64,000 nt of DNA from CAZACZ01 sp964483695 (lineage in GTDB: Bacteria; Deinococcota; Deinococci; Deinococcales; Trueperaceae), in NCBI GenBank assembly GCA_964483695.1, contig CAZACZ010000003.1, positions 1 to 64,000 on the forward strand. Reading direction: 5' to 3'. The stretch's first letter is position 1. Each line of letters begins with the position of its first letter. Made by a program: the position numbers and the translations under genes. A model generated the notes under the pieces. It did no database searches and was not told the DNA's origin. It was given only the letters and a program-made list of their open reading frames with translations. Below, in pieces: positions 34,750 through 42,927 of this stretch.

Positions 34750-35472
34750 ATGCTTCCCCTCCGCGACGCCAACCCGCGCCACGCGTTCCCGCTCGTCACC
34801 TGGCTGCTGGTGCTGGCGAACGTCGCCGTGTTCGTCTACCAGCTCGTCCTCGGGGACAGCCTGGCGGCCGCGCGCTTCCTGCTCGAGTACGCCTTCATCC
34901 CGGCGCGCTTCGACGCCGAGCCGCTGGCCGCCGCCCCGACGCTCGTCACCTCGGCGTTCCTGCACGGCAGCCTGCTGCACCTGGTGAGCAACATGGTGTT
35001 CCTGGCGGTCTTCGGCGACAACGTCGAGGACCGCATGGGCCAGGTCGGCTTCGTGATCTTCTACCTGGTAGGTGCGGGGGTGGCGACGTTCGTGCACGGG
35101 TTGCTGGGCGGCGCACCGACCTCGCCGCTGGTGGGCGCCTCGGGCGCGGTGAGCGCGGTGATGGGCGCGTACATCGTGCTCTTCCCGCAGCAGCGGGTGC
35201 TCACGTTCATCCCACCGTTGCTGGTGCCATGGTTGGCGATGTCGCTCTTCGCCCGCGTGCCGCGCTTCTTCGCCCCGTGGCTGCCGGCGTGGCTGTTCAT
35301 CGGCTACTGGGCGTTGCTGCAGTTCTGGGAGGCCAGCGCCGGCGTCACCGCGGGGCAGCCCGTGAACGGCGGCGACGTGGCGTGGTGGGCGCATGTGGGC
35401 GGCTTCGTCTTCGGCGTGGTGAGCGTCGCGCTGTTCGCACGACGAACCCGCCCGCGGGAGGAGCGCATCTGA
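34750..35472 (+). CDS. rhomboid family intramembrane serine protease
   Basis: A 240-residue, six- to seven-helix membrane protease. The catalytic Ser131 is in LVGASGAVSAVMGAY (GxSG) and the catalytic His215 in WWAHVGGFVFG. The first loop HGSLLHLVSNMVFLAVFGDNVE has the conserved HxxxN of the oxyanion region. The substrate is unknown. The ATG lies 33 bp after the beta-helix gene stop, so the two may be cotranscribed. Confidence 0.92.
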   Translation: MLPLRDANPRHAFPLVTWLLVLANVAVFVYQLVLGDSLAAARFLLEYAFIPARFDAEPLAAAPTLVTSAFLHGSLLHLVSNMVFLAVFGDNVEDRMGQVGFVIFYLVGAGVATFVHGLLGGAPTSPLVGASGAVSAVMGAYIVLFPQQRVLTFIPPLLVPWLAMSLFARVPRFFAPWLPAWLFIGYWALLQFWEASAGVTAGQPVNGGDVAWWAHVGGFVFGVVSVALFARRTRPREERI

Positions 35473-35533
35473 GGGTCGTGCGCACCCGCCCCACGGGCGG
35501 TTCGAGGGCGCGGATCGCGCGCCGGGGCCCAGC

Positions 35534-36067
35534 TCAGCTGGCCGGTTCGATCAGACCGTAGTCACCGTCGCGGCGCAAGTAGATGACGCTGATGAGGTCG
35601 GTGTCGACGTTGCGGAAGACGTAGAAGCTGTGCCCGAGCGCTTCCATCTGCAGCGCGGCGTCTTCGGGCGCCATGGGACGGAGCACGTGCCGCTTCACGC
35701 GGGCGACGCGCGGGGCGCGCTCGGCGGCTTCGGGCTCGGCCGGCTCGGGGATGCCTTCGGTGCGTTTGGCGATGAGGCGGCCCTTGAAGCGCTTGAGTTG
35801 GCGCTCGAGCTTGTCGGTGACCAGGTCCACGGCGGCGTACGTGTCCTGGCCGCGTTCCTCGGCGCGGATCATGCCGCCGGGAACGTTCACTTGCACCTCG
35901 ACCTTGGCCGGGTTCTCGGCGTTCTCGTTGGTGTCGTACGACATGACCACGCGCGCGTCGACGATCTGATCGGAGAAGCGGTCGAGCTTGGCGAGCTTGT
36001 CCTCGGCGTACCGGCGCATCGCGTCCGTGACCTCGAGGTTCCGACCGATCAGTTTGTAGATGTTCAT
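35534..36067 (-). CDS. hpf: long-form ribosome hibernation promoting factor
   Basis: A 177-residue protein that dimerises 70S ribosomes into inactive 100S particles in stationary phase. The N-terminal S30AE domain (about 1-100) includes GRNLEVTDAMRRYAEDKLAKLDRF; a Pro/Glu/Ala linker follows, then the C-terminal dimerisation domain (about 120-175) with LQMEALGHSFYVFRNVDTDLISVIYLRRDGDYGLIEP. The ATG at 36067 has a GGGAG site. A TAGACT box (rc 36139-36144) may be its -10, giving a 65-nt leader. Confidence 0.95.
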   Translation of the reverse strand: MNIYKLIGRNLEVTDAMRRYAEDKLAKLDRFSDQIVDARVVMSYDTNENAENPAKVEVQVNVPGGMIRAEERGQDTYAAVDLVTDKLERQLKRFKGRLIAKRTEGIPEPAEPEAAERAPRVARVKRHVLRPMAPEDAALQMEALGHSFYVFRNVDTDLISVIYLRRDGDYGLIEPAS

Positions 36068-36245
36068 GGCGCTCCCTTCGGGCGGGATCCGCCCCGCAGG
36101 TGGTCGTCCGGGCCTCGCCGCCTACTGCCCGGGAGTTCAGTCTACCACCGCCGTTCCCCCCTCCAGGAGGGCGCTTCGTCACTTGCGAAGCGCGTGTAGG
36201 CCGGGCTCCCTGGCCGTTCGGTAGCCGGTGGTACAGTGCGTTCAC

Positions 36246-36740
36246 GTGGACAGCTACGACGATCCCACCGCCCTGCGCGACGTGCGCAAGCCCGAGGCCC
36301 CGGAGGCGTTGGCCGCCGGCGTGGCGACGGCGCAGGCGGGAACGAACGGAACAGCGGTCCAAGGCGGCGGGAGCGAGCGGCACGCCGCTAGCCGCATGCC
36401 GTCGCTCGAGAGCAGCATCCGGCACTGTCCTGCGGGCGAGGCCATCGAGATCTTGCAGGAGAAGTGGGTGCTGCACATCGTGCACGCGCTGCTCGGCGGC
36501 CCTAAGGGGTTCAACGAGCTCGGGCGCGAGGTGGGCGGCTGCAACCCCACCACCCTCACGCAGCGGCTCAGCCGGTTGGAAGCGATCGGGGTGCTGCGCA
36601 AAGACGTCCACTCGCAACTGCCGCCGCGTTGCTCCTACAGCCTCACGGACGCGGGGCGTGGCCTCGAGCGCGTCATCACCGCCATCCGCGCCTGGGCCTC
36701 GACCCACCTGACGGACGAGCGTCGCGAACCCGGCGCCTGA
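36246..36740 (+). CDS. HxlR-type winged-helix transcription regulator
   Basis: A 164-residue DNA-binding protein. The HxlR domain (about 55-155) opens with IRHCPAGEAIEILQEKWVLHIVHALLGGPKGFNEL, and GCNPTTLTQRLSRLEAIGVLRKDVHSQLPPRCSYSLTDAG is the wing. The Cys in RHCP is at the place where redox-sensing family members carry their reactive Cys; a further Cys is at GGCNP. An N-terminal Ala/Gly-rich extension of about 50 residues is not part of the fold. TACAGT (36232-36237) lies 8 nt before the GTG, so it is probably leaderless. The target is unknown; hpf diverges from it. Confidence 0.88.
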   Translation: MDSYDDPTALRDVRKPEAPEALAAGVATAQAGTNGTAVQGGGSERHAASRMPSLESSIRHCPAGEAIEILQEKWVLHIVHALLGGPKGFNELGREVGGCNPTTLTQRLSRLEAIGVLRKDVHSQLPPRCSYSLTDAGRGLERVITAIRAWASTHLTDERREPGA

Positions 36741-36757
36741 CCCCGACGGAAGGTCGG

Positions 36758-37459
36758 TTAGCTCCCGTTGGCGCGCCCGCGTGCGCCACGACGACCCGCG
36801 CCGCGGTCGTCGCCACGCTGTGCGTCGCGCTGCCGCTCGAGGTCTTCGACCCGCTTGCGCAAGCGGTCGTTCTCGGAACGGAGCCGTTCCAGTTCCTGGC
36901 GTAGGTCCGCCTCGCCGCCACCGGGGGCGCTGGCCGCGTCGACCGTCCCCGCACCAGCCACCGCAGCTCCGCCCGGCACCACGCCTCCGACCTCGTCGAG
37001 GCTCACCAGCGTCTCGTCGAGCACCAGAGTGCTGCGTGCGCGCCTACCCGGCGTCGTGCCGGCCGGGTGCTGCGGCTCCGCCATCAGGCGGCGCACGCGT
37101 TCGCGCACGTTCTTGTCGCCCAGGGGCTTGGGGATCAGGAGGTCGACGCCGGCCGAGCGCGCCTTCGCTCGCACCACCGGCGCCACGCCCAGACCGTCGC
37201 GCATGGCGGTGGTCAGCACCACCGGCACCTGTGCGAGGCGCGACACCCGCTTGATGCGGTCCGTCACCTCGGCGCCGTCGAGGTCGGGCAGCTCGAACGC
37301 CACCAAGACCAGGTCCGGGGTGTGTTCCTTGAGGAGCTCCAACGCCTCCCGTGCGCTAGCGGCCTCGAGGAGCCGTGCGTTCGGGTCGGCGAGCAGCACG
37401 TCGACGAGTTGGCGCTGCAGCGGGTCGGGGTCGACCACCAGGATGGTGCGTTGCGCCAT
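36758..37459 (-). CDS. degenerate response-regulator receiver protein with C-terminal coiled coil
   Basis: A 233-residue protein with a CheY-like domain (about 4-120) and no DNA-binding output. Asp10, Asp12, Thr83 and Lys111 of the acidic pocket are kept, but the phosphoacceptor Asp is replaced by Ala54 (LVLVAFELPD in place of LxxxDxxMPD). So it is probably a phosphorylation-independent protein-protein module. A Gly/Ala linker leads to a short leucine-zipper coiled coil (ADLRQELERLRSENDRLRKR and following) and an Arg/Gly tail. It lies 9 bp after minE on the same strand and looks like the third gene of a minD-minE operon. Confidence 0.8.
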   Translation of the reverse strand: MAQRTILVVDPDPLQRQLVDVLLADPNARLLEAASAREALELLKEHTPDLVLVAFELPDLDGAEVTDRIKRVSRLAQVPVVLTTAMRDGLGVAPVVRAKARSAGVDLLIPKPLGDKNVRERVRRLMAEPQHPAGTTPGRRARSTLVLDETLVSLDEVGGVVPGGAAVAGAGTVDAASAPGGGEADLRQELERLRSENDRLRKRVEDLERQRDAQRGDDRGAGRRGARGRANGS

Positions 37460-37468
37460 GCCGACGCC

Positions 37469-37705
37469 CTACGAGGCGCGCACGGGGAGGTTGGCGATCA
37501 ACACCATGCGCTCCCCCTGCTGCTCGACCTTCACGTCGTAGTCCGTCTCTTCGGCCGGGAAGTACTTCTTGATGACGCTGAGCAACTCGCGCTTGAGCTC
37601 CTCCATGCTGCCCGGCGACAGCTTCGCGCGGTCGTAGGACAGCACCAACTTCAGGCGCTCCTTGAGGTGGTCCTTGCTCTTGCGCCGACCGAACAGCCCG
37701 AACAT
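37469..37705 (-). CDS. minE: cell division topological specificity factor MinE
   Basis: A 78-residue protein that stimulates MinD ATPase and drives its pole-to-pole movement. It opens MFGLFGRRKSKDHLKERLKLVLSYDR, giving an amphipathic membrane-contact start and the anti-MinCD helix, and ends with the beta topological domain (YDVKVEQQGERMVLIANLPV). Its ATG overlaps the minD stop (ATGA). Confidence 0.93.
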   Translation of the reverse strand: MFGLFGRRKSKDHLKERLKLVLSYDRAKLSPGSMEELKRELLSVIKKYFPAEETDYDVKVEQQGERMVLIANLPVRAS

Positions 37706-38514
37706 CAGGCTCCTCCGAACAGCCGCCGCAGGCTGGTGAAGAAGCCGCCCTTTTGCTCGAACGACGGGTAGGGCACGTCCTCGCCGCGGATGCGCTTGGC
37801 GATGTCGCGGAAGGCCGCGCCGGCGGCGACCTTCGGACCGTCCTCGAGCGATGCGGGGCTGCCGACGTTGGTGGACACCAGGATGCGCTCGTCCTCCGGC
37901 ACGATGCCGATCAGCTTGACCCCGAGGATCTCGAGCACGTCGTCGACCTCGAGCATGTCGCCGCGCTTGATCATCTCGGGCCGAAGCCGGTTGATGATGA
38001 GCCGGACCTCGGGGATCTCGCGCGCTTCCAGCAAGCCGATGATGCGGTCGGCGTCGCGTACGCTCGACACCTCCGGGTTCACCACCACCAGGGCGCCGGT
38101 GGCGGCGCTGGCGGCGGTCTGGAAGCCCGACTCGATGCCGGCCGGGCTGTCGATCAGGACGCGATCGAACCCCTCGTCCTCGAGCAGGGCGCGCACCGTC
38201 TCCTTCATGCGCGACTCGGACAGGGCGCTCTTGTCGCGGGTCTGGGACGCCGCCAACAGGTGAAGCGTCTCGACGCGCTTGTCGCGGATGACGGCCTGGC
38301 GCAGCTTGCAGCGGCCTTCGAAGACGTCGATCAGGTCGTAGACGACGCGCCCCTCCAAGCCCATGACGACGTCGAGGTTGCGCAGGCCGACGTCCGTGTC
38401 GATGACGCAGACCTTCTCGCCCAGGCGCGCCAGGGCGGCCCCGACGTTGGCGGTGCTGGTGGTCTTGCCGACGCCACCCTTGCCGGACGTCACCACGATG
38501 GCTTTGGCGTTCAC
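37705..38514 (-). CDS. minD: septum site-determining ATPase MinD
   Basis: A 269-residue membrane-cycling ATPase that positions the division site. It has the deviant Walker A KGGVGKTT (residues 12-19), switch I region DVGLRNLDVVMGLE and switch II LIDSPAGIE. The C-terminal amphipathic helix FFTSLRRLFGG is the membrane-targeting sequence. The start is GTG 38514 with AGGAGGAG upstream (rc 38523-38530); TATAGT (rc 38556-38561) is a likely -10. No minC is nearby. Confidence 0.95.
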   Translation of the reverse strand: MNAKAIVVTSGKGGVGKTTSTANVGAALARLGEKVCVIDTDVGLRNLDVVMGLEGRVVYDLIDVFEGRCKLRQAVIRDKRVETLHLLAASQTRDKSALSESRMKETVRALLEDEGFDRVLIDSPAGIESGFQTAASAATGALVVVNPEVSSVRDADRIIGLLEAREIPEVRLIINRLRPEMIKRGDMLEVDDVLEILGVKLIGIVPEDERILVSTNVGSPASLEDGPKVAAGAAFRDIAKRIRGEDVPYPSFEQKGGFFTSLRRLFGGA

Positions 38515-38663
38515 AGTTGCGGCTCCTCCTCGTGCGACGGCACGGTTCTGCCGGGACTATACCAGAGCGCCGGATGAGGTTCCGGCCCGACGCGCCCGGA
38601 GGTATGGGGGCGCCGGCGCGCGCACCGCGGCGCCGTCGCGGTTCGACACGACCCGTCCGCGGC

Positions 38664-40910
38664 TCACGCCGCGGAGAGACTGGCGTACTTCACCAGCAGC
38701 CGTTTCGCTCCGGCCTTCTCGAACACCACCGTGACCTCGGCGCGCGCTCCCTCGCCGCTCACCCCGACGACCGTGCCGAGGCCGAACTTCGGGTGCGTGA
38801 CGCGCTCGCCGCCGCGGAACGCGAGGCCAGCCGAGGAAGGGTCGGCATTGCCCGGCACCGCTTCGGGCGCGCGCGGCGGCTGCCACACCGAGCGCGCGAA
38901 CTTCGAGAGGTGGCGTGGGTCGTCCAGGTCCTGGCCGAACACGTCGGTCTCTTGCAGCAGGTCGGCGGGCACGTCCTCTAGGAACCGGCTGGGACGCGCC
39001 ATCTCGGTGCGGCCGAAGGTCATGCGGGCCTCGCAGTGGACCAAGTAGAGCTCGTCCTGGGCGCGGGTGATGCCGACGTACAGCAACCGGCGCTCTTCCT
39101 CGATGTCCTGCAGGCTGCCGGTGGAGCTGCGGTGGGGGATGAGGTTCTCCTCCATGCCCACCAGGAACACGATCGGGAACTCCAGCCCCTTGGCGTTGTG
39201 GAGCGTCATCAGCGTGACGGCGTCGTCGATCTTCTCGCCGTTGACGGCCTCGATCGCTCGGTCGTCGGTGCTGGTGAGGAGCGCCGCCTCGTCGAGGAAC
39301 TCGGCGATGCTGCCGCCGGCCTCCTGTTGCCACTCGGCCACGGCGTTGAGCAACTCGTCGAGGTTCTCCACGCGCGACTGCGCCTCGTGGGTACCTTCGG
39401 CCTTGAGCGCGTCGACGTAGCCCGTCTGGTCGAGCAGCGCCTTGAGGAACGTCGCGGCTGGCAACTCGTCGGCGGCGCGGCCCAGGTCGTCCACCAGCTC
39501 GACGAAGTCGGTCACGCGCTTGGCGGCTGGGGTGCCCGCCAGCACCTCGTCGGCGTGGCGGCACGCGTCGGCGAACGGCCGCTGCTGCCGAGCCGCCCAC
39601 GCCGCTAGGTTCTGCTCGCTGGTGGTGCCGATGCCGCGCTTCGGGCGGTTCAGCACGCGGCGCCAGGAGACGTCGTCGGCGGGGTTGAGCGCGGCCCGGG
39701 CGTACGACAGGACGTCCTTGACCTCGCGCCGGTCGTAGAAGCCTACGCCGCCCACGATGCGGGCCGGGATCTGCGCGCGCCGCAGCGACTCCTCCAGCAC
39801 CCGCGACTGCGCGTTGGTGCGGTAGAGGACCGCGAAGTCCTGGTAGTCGAGGGTGCGCTCGGCGCGCAGCCGCTCGATGGTGCGCGCCACGAAGTCGGCC
39901 TCGGCGCGGTGGTCGGCGGCACGGTACAACCGCACCTTCTGCCCCTCGCCCTTGACCGGACGAAGGCTCTTCTCGATGCGGCCCTGGTTGTGGCGGATGA
40001 CGGCGTTCGCCACCGAGAGGACGCTGCCGACCGAGCGGTAGTTGAGCTCGAGGCGGTAGACGCGGGCGTCCTCGTAGTCGCGCTGGAAGTCGAGGATGTT
40101 GCGCACGTCGGCGCCGCGGAAGGCGTAGATGCTCTGGTCGGGGTCGCCCACCACCATCAGGTTGCGGTAGGTGTCCGCCAGTTGGTTGGTGAGGCGGTAC
40201 TGGGCAGCGTTGGTGTCCTGATACTCGTCGACGTGGATGAAGACCGCCCGTTGCTGCACGCGCTCGAGCACGTCCGGATGGGTGTCGAACAGCTGCACGG
40301 TGCGGCCCAGGATGTCGTTGAAGTCGACCGCGTTGGCCTGCTCGAGCCGCGACTGGTACCGCTCGTAGACCTCGATGACGAGGTCGAGCGGCAGCCCGGA
40401 CACGATCCTTCCCCAGGCGCGCTCCCCTTCGGTCTGCAGCTCGGTCGGGCCCCAGAGGTTCGACTTGGCCCGGTCGATGAGGGCACGCAGCGCGCGCGGG
40501 TTGGCGTCCGACAGGCCCTTGACGGTGCCCAGCACGTCTTTGAGCAGGTCGAGCTGGTCGCCGTCGTCGTAGATGGCGAAGCCGAGTTTGAGGTCGATGC
40601 GCTCGCCGTAGCTGCGCAGCACGCGCAAGCACGCCGAGTGGAAGGTGGACACCCAGAGGTCCTTGCCGCGTGGCCCGATGAGCGTCTCGACACGCTCTCG
40701 CAGCTCGCCGGCGGCCTTGTTCGTGAAGGTGACGGCCAGCACCTGCTGCGGCAGCACGTCGTGGTGGCGCAGCAGGTAGGCGATGCGGTGCACCACGGTG
40801 CGGGTCTTGCCGGACCCGGCGCCGGCCAACACCAGCGCGGGTCCTTCGAAGTGCGTGACGGCGGCGCGTTGTTCGTCGTTCAGGGGGTCGAGCAAGTCGT
40901 TCTCGGGCAC
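38664..40910 (-). CDS. UvrD/PcrA-type DNA helicase
   Basis: A 748-residue superfamily 1A 3'-5' helicase for repair and plasmid/replication restart functions. Motifs in order: LNDEQRAAV (Q), AGAGSGKTRTVVHRIAYLL (I), FTNKAAGELRERV (Ia), VDEYQDTN (II), VVGDPDQSIYAFRGAD (III), LNYRS (IV), VTLMTLHNAKGLEFPIVFLVG (V) and EERRLLYVGITRA (VI). The C-terminal ALR region (VTHPKFGLGTVVGV) is the PcrA/UvrD tudor-like RNA-polymerase-binding domain. The start chosen is GTG 40910; TATGCT (rc 40919-40924) is 8 nt upstream. It transcribes toward minD but is a separate unit. Confidence 0.93.
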   Translation of the reverse strand: MPENDLLDPLNDEQRAAVTHFEGPALVLAGAGSGKTRTVVHRIAYLLRHHDVLPQQVLAVTFTNKAAGELRERVETLIGPRGKDLWVSTFHSACLRVLRSYGERIDLKLGFAIYDDGDQLDLLKDVLGTVKGLSDANPRALRALIDRAKSNLWGPTELQTEGERAWGRIVSGLPLDLVIEVYERYQSRLEQANAVDFNDILGRTVQLFDTHPDVLERVQQRAVFIHVDEYQDTNAAQYRLTNQLADTYRNLMVVGDPDQSIYAFRGADVRNILDFQRDYEDARVYRLELNYRSVGSVLSVANAVIRHNQGRIEKSLRPVKGEGQKVRLYRAADHRAEADFVARTIERLRAERTLDYQDFAVLYRTNAQSRVLEESLRRAQIPARIVGGVGFYDRREVKDVLSYARAALNPADDVSWRRVLNRPKRGIGTTSEQNLAAWAARQQRPFADACRHADEVLAGTPAAKRVTDFVELVDDLGRAADELPAATFLKALLDQTGYVDALKAEGTHEAQSRVENLDELLNAVAEWQQEAGGSIAEFLDEAALLTSTDDRAIEAVNGEKIDDAVTLMTLHNAKGLEFPIVFLVGMEENLIPHRSSTGSLQDIEEERRLLYVGITRAQDELYLVHCEARMTFGRTEMARPSRFLEDVPADLLQETDVFGQDLDDPRHLSKFARSVWQPPRAPEAVPGNADPSSAGLAFRGGERVTHPKFGLGTVVGVSGEGARAEVTVVFEKAGAKRLLVKYASLSAA

Positions 40911-41075
40911 GGCAAGGCAGCATACCGCGGGGGCGCGGAGGCTCCCGGTCGTGCGGCGGAACGCGCCTGCGGGGCCCACGAGCGCCCGCTGCGCCCGCGG
41001 TGCACGCGACCGCCAGGGCGCGCCGCGAGGCAGGCGCACCGGACGAGCGCCGACGGCCACGGTACGCTGGCCACC

Positions 41076-41774
41076 GTGATCCGCGGCATCTGCTTCGACC
41101 TCGACGGCACGCTCGGCAGCTACACCGGGGACTTCCCGGCGTTCCTGGGGCTCCTGCGGGCGGAACTCATGCTGCAGGCGTGCGACATGAATCGCTTCGC
41201 GACGGTGATGGCGGGCGAGCTTCGCCGCGACGGCCCGCTGACGCTGGAGCTGGCGCTCGCGCGCGGGCTCGAGCGGTTGCAGCAGCGGGTGCCCACCGAC
41301 CTCCCCGCCCTCGCTGCGGCCGCCGTGCGGAGCTACGCCGAGGACGTCCGGCCGCGGCCCGGCGCCGGCGCCCTCCTGGAGCGACTGAACGCGCGCGGGG
41401 TGCCGTTGGCGCTGGCGTCGAACGGACCGATCGACATGCAGCGAGCGGCGCTGCGGACGCTCGGCTTCGAACGTGCCTTCCGCGCCGTGCTGATCTCGGG
41501 CGACGCCGACGTCGCGGCGCGCAAGCCGGCGCCGCGCATCTTCTCGCTGGCGTGCGTCGGGCTGGAGGCCGCGCCGGACCGGGTGCTGATGGTCGGCGAC
41601 GACCTCGAGGCGGACGTTCGCGGGGCGCTCGACTTCGGCATGCCAGCCGTGTGGCTCCGGCCCGATGGGCACGAGGGCGACGGTGACGCGACGAGCGCCC
41701 TGCTCGAAGGGGCCGCGGTGGTGCGGGACGCCTTCGAGCTCGACGCGCTCCTGACGGAACGCTTCGGCCTGTGA
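41076..41774 (+). CDS. HAD-superfamily hydrolase
   Basis: A 232-residue phosphatase-like protein. Motif I is CFDLDGTLG (Asp8, Asp10), motif II LALASNG, motif III Lys in ARKPAPRIF and motif IV MVGDDLEADVRGA, with an alpha-helical cap between motifs I and II. It is probably a small-molecule phosphatase; the substrate is unknown. TACGCT (41063-41068) lies 7 nt before the GTG start: leaderless. Confidence 0.85.
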   Translation: MIRGICFDLDGTLGSYTGDFPAFLGLLRAELMLQACDMNRFATVMAGELRRDGPLTLELALARGLERLQQRVPTDLPALAAAAVRSYAEDVRPRPGAGALLERLNARGVPLALASNGPIDMQRAALRTLGFERAFRAVLISGDADVAARKPAPRIFSLACVGLEAAPDRVLMVGDDLEADVRGALDFGMPAVWLRPDGHEGDGDATSALLEGAAVVRDAFELDALLTERFGL

Positions 41775-41802
41775 CGCTACCTGCGTCGAGTAGACTGATG
41801 CC

Positions 41803-42195
41803 ATGAGCGAGACCGACCGCGCGTTCTACCAGGCGTGGGCTCAGCTGCTCGAGGGGATGCGGGCCTACGCTGCCGAGCGGGAAGGCGTCCTCTTCGAGAA
41901 AGAAGCCGACTTCACCGACTACATCTACCGCATGGCGCGCCCCTACGACCTCCCCACCACCGTCATGTCGGCCAGCCTCTCCCGCCCCGACGGCACGCCG
42001 GTGCTGATGGCGACGGCGAGCCCGCGCGCGGCGGTGTTCAAGGAAGTCGTGCTGCACCCGTTCGAGTCGCACGTCTACCGCAAGCTCACGTTGGCCAAGG
42101 ACGGCAGCGGCCTGGCGGAAGGCAAGCGCGCCTTCACCCAGGAGATGCTCTACCACCTCGCCGACGACCTGTTCGGCGTGGTGGCGCACGCCTGA
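41803..42195 (+). CDS. conserved hypothetical protein
   Basis: A 130-residue acidic soluble protein that I do not recognise. A helical N-terminal part (AFYQAWAQLLEGMRAYAAE) and a mixed region with ADFTDYIYRMARPYDLPTTVMSASLSRPD precede HPFESHVYRKLTLAKDGSGL. TAGACT (41791-41796) lies 6 nt before the ATG: leaderless. It sits between the HAD gene and the AhpD-like gene, each with its own -10. Confidence 0.6.
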   Translation: MSETDRAFYQAWAQLLEGMRAYAAEREGVLFEKEADFTDYIYRMARPYDLPTTVMSASLSRPDGTPVLMATASPRAAVFKEVVLHPFESHVYRKLTLAKDGSGLAEGKRAFTQEMLYHLADDLFGVVAHA

Positions 42196-42247
42196 ACACC
42201 ACGGCCCGCCGGGCGCCGAGCGGTGGAGGGTGCCGATAGACTTCGGC

Positions 42248-42820
42248 ATGGACCCGATCGCCTGGCTTCGCGTACCCGAGACCGACGAGCTCCCCGAGGA
42301 CCTGCAGACCTTCTTCGCCAAGGCGGAGGAGAAGCTTGGCCACGTCCCGAACGTGTTCCCGGTGTTCTCGCTGACGCCCAGGCACTTCCAGCTCTGGTTC
42401 CGGTACTACGACCACCTGATGCGCGACGAGGAGGCGAGCGCTCTCTCGCGCGCCGAACGCGAGATGATCGCGGTGGCGGTGTCGAGCGAGAACCGCTGCG
42501 AGTACTGCCTGGCGTCGCACGGCGCGTACCTGCGCGAGCTCGAGCCGGACCACCGCAAGACCGACCTGATCGCGCACAACTACCGCCGGGCGGACGTCAG
42601 CGAGCGGGAACGCGCCATCCTCGACTTCGCCGTTCGCATGACCACCGACTCGCACACCATGTCGCCCGCGGACCTAGAGCCGCTTCGCGCCGTCGGCCTC
42701 GGCGACGAGGCGATCTTCGAGGTGGCGCAGGTGGCGGCGATGTTCAACTTCACCAACCGGCTCGGCAACGCGCTGGGATGGCGCCCGAACGAGCGGTACT
42801 ACGCGACGCAGCGGCCCTGA
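42248..42820 (+). CDS. AhpD-like carboxymuconolactone decarboxylase family peroxidase
   Basis: A 190-residue protein of the AhpD-like, peroxidase-related subfamily. SRAEREMIAVAVSSENRCEYCLASHG has the E...CxxC...H active site (CEYC near residue 91). It should reduce peroxides or act as a thiol-linked reductase. The start is ATG 42248; TAGACT (42237-42242) is 5 nt upstream. The in-frame GTG at 42230 would place the -10 within the gene and is less likely. Confidence 0.85.
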   Translation: MDPIAWLRVPETDELPEDLQTFFAKAEEKLGHVPNVFPVFSLTPRHFQLWFRYYDHLMRDEEASALSRAEREMIAVAVSSENRCEYCLASHGAYLRELEPDHRKTDLIAHNYRRADVSERERAILDFAVRMTTDSHTMSPADLEPLRAVGLGDEAIFEVAQVAAMFNFTNRLGNALGWRPNERYYATQRP

Positions 42821-42927
42821 CGCCTTCGACGGCGGCGCGGCCCGGCAGGGTGCGGTTGGCGGGCCCGCGCGGTCGGAGCCACCCCCGCGGCGTGGAGCTG
42901 CCCGGCCGATCCGCGCGCTCCGCACCG

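Noticed and set aside
41000..41686. second reading frame over the HAD gene
   Set aside because: It is Arg/Ala-rich without motifs, while the GTG-started frame has all four HAD motifs.
42230..42247. upstream GTG start of the AhpD-like gene
   Set aside because: It would place the TAGACT -10 box inside the coding region; the ATG at 42248 fits the leaderless pattern and the family start.
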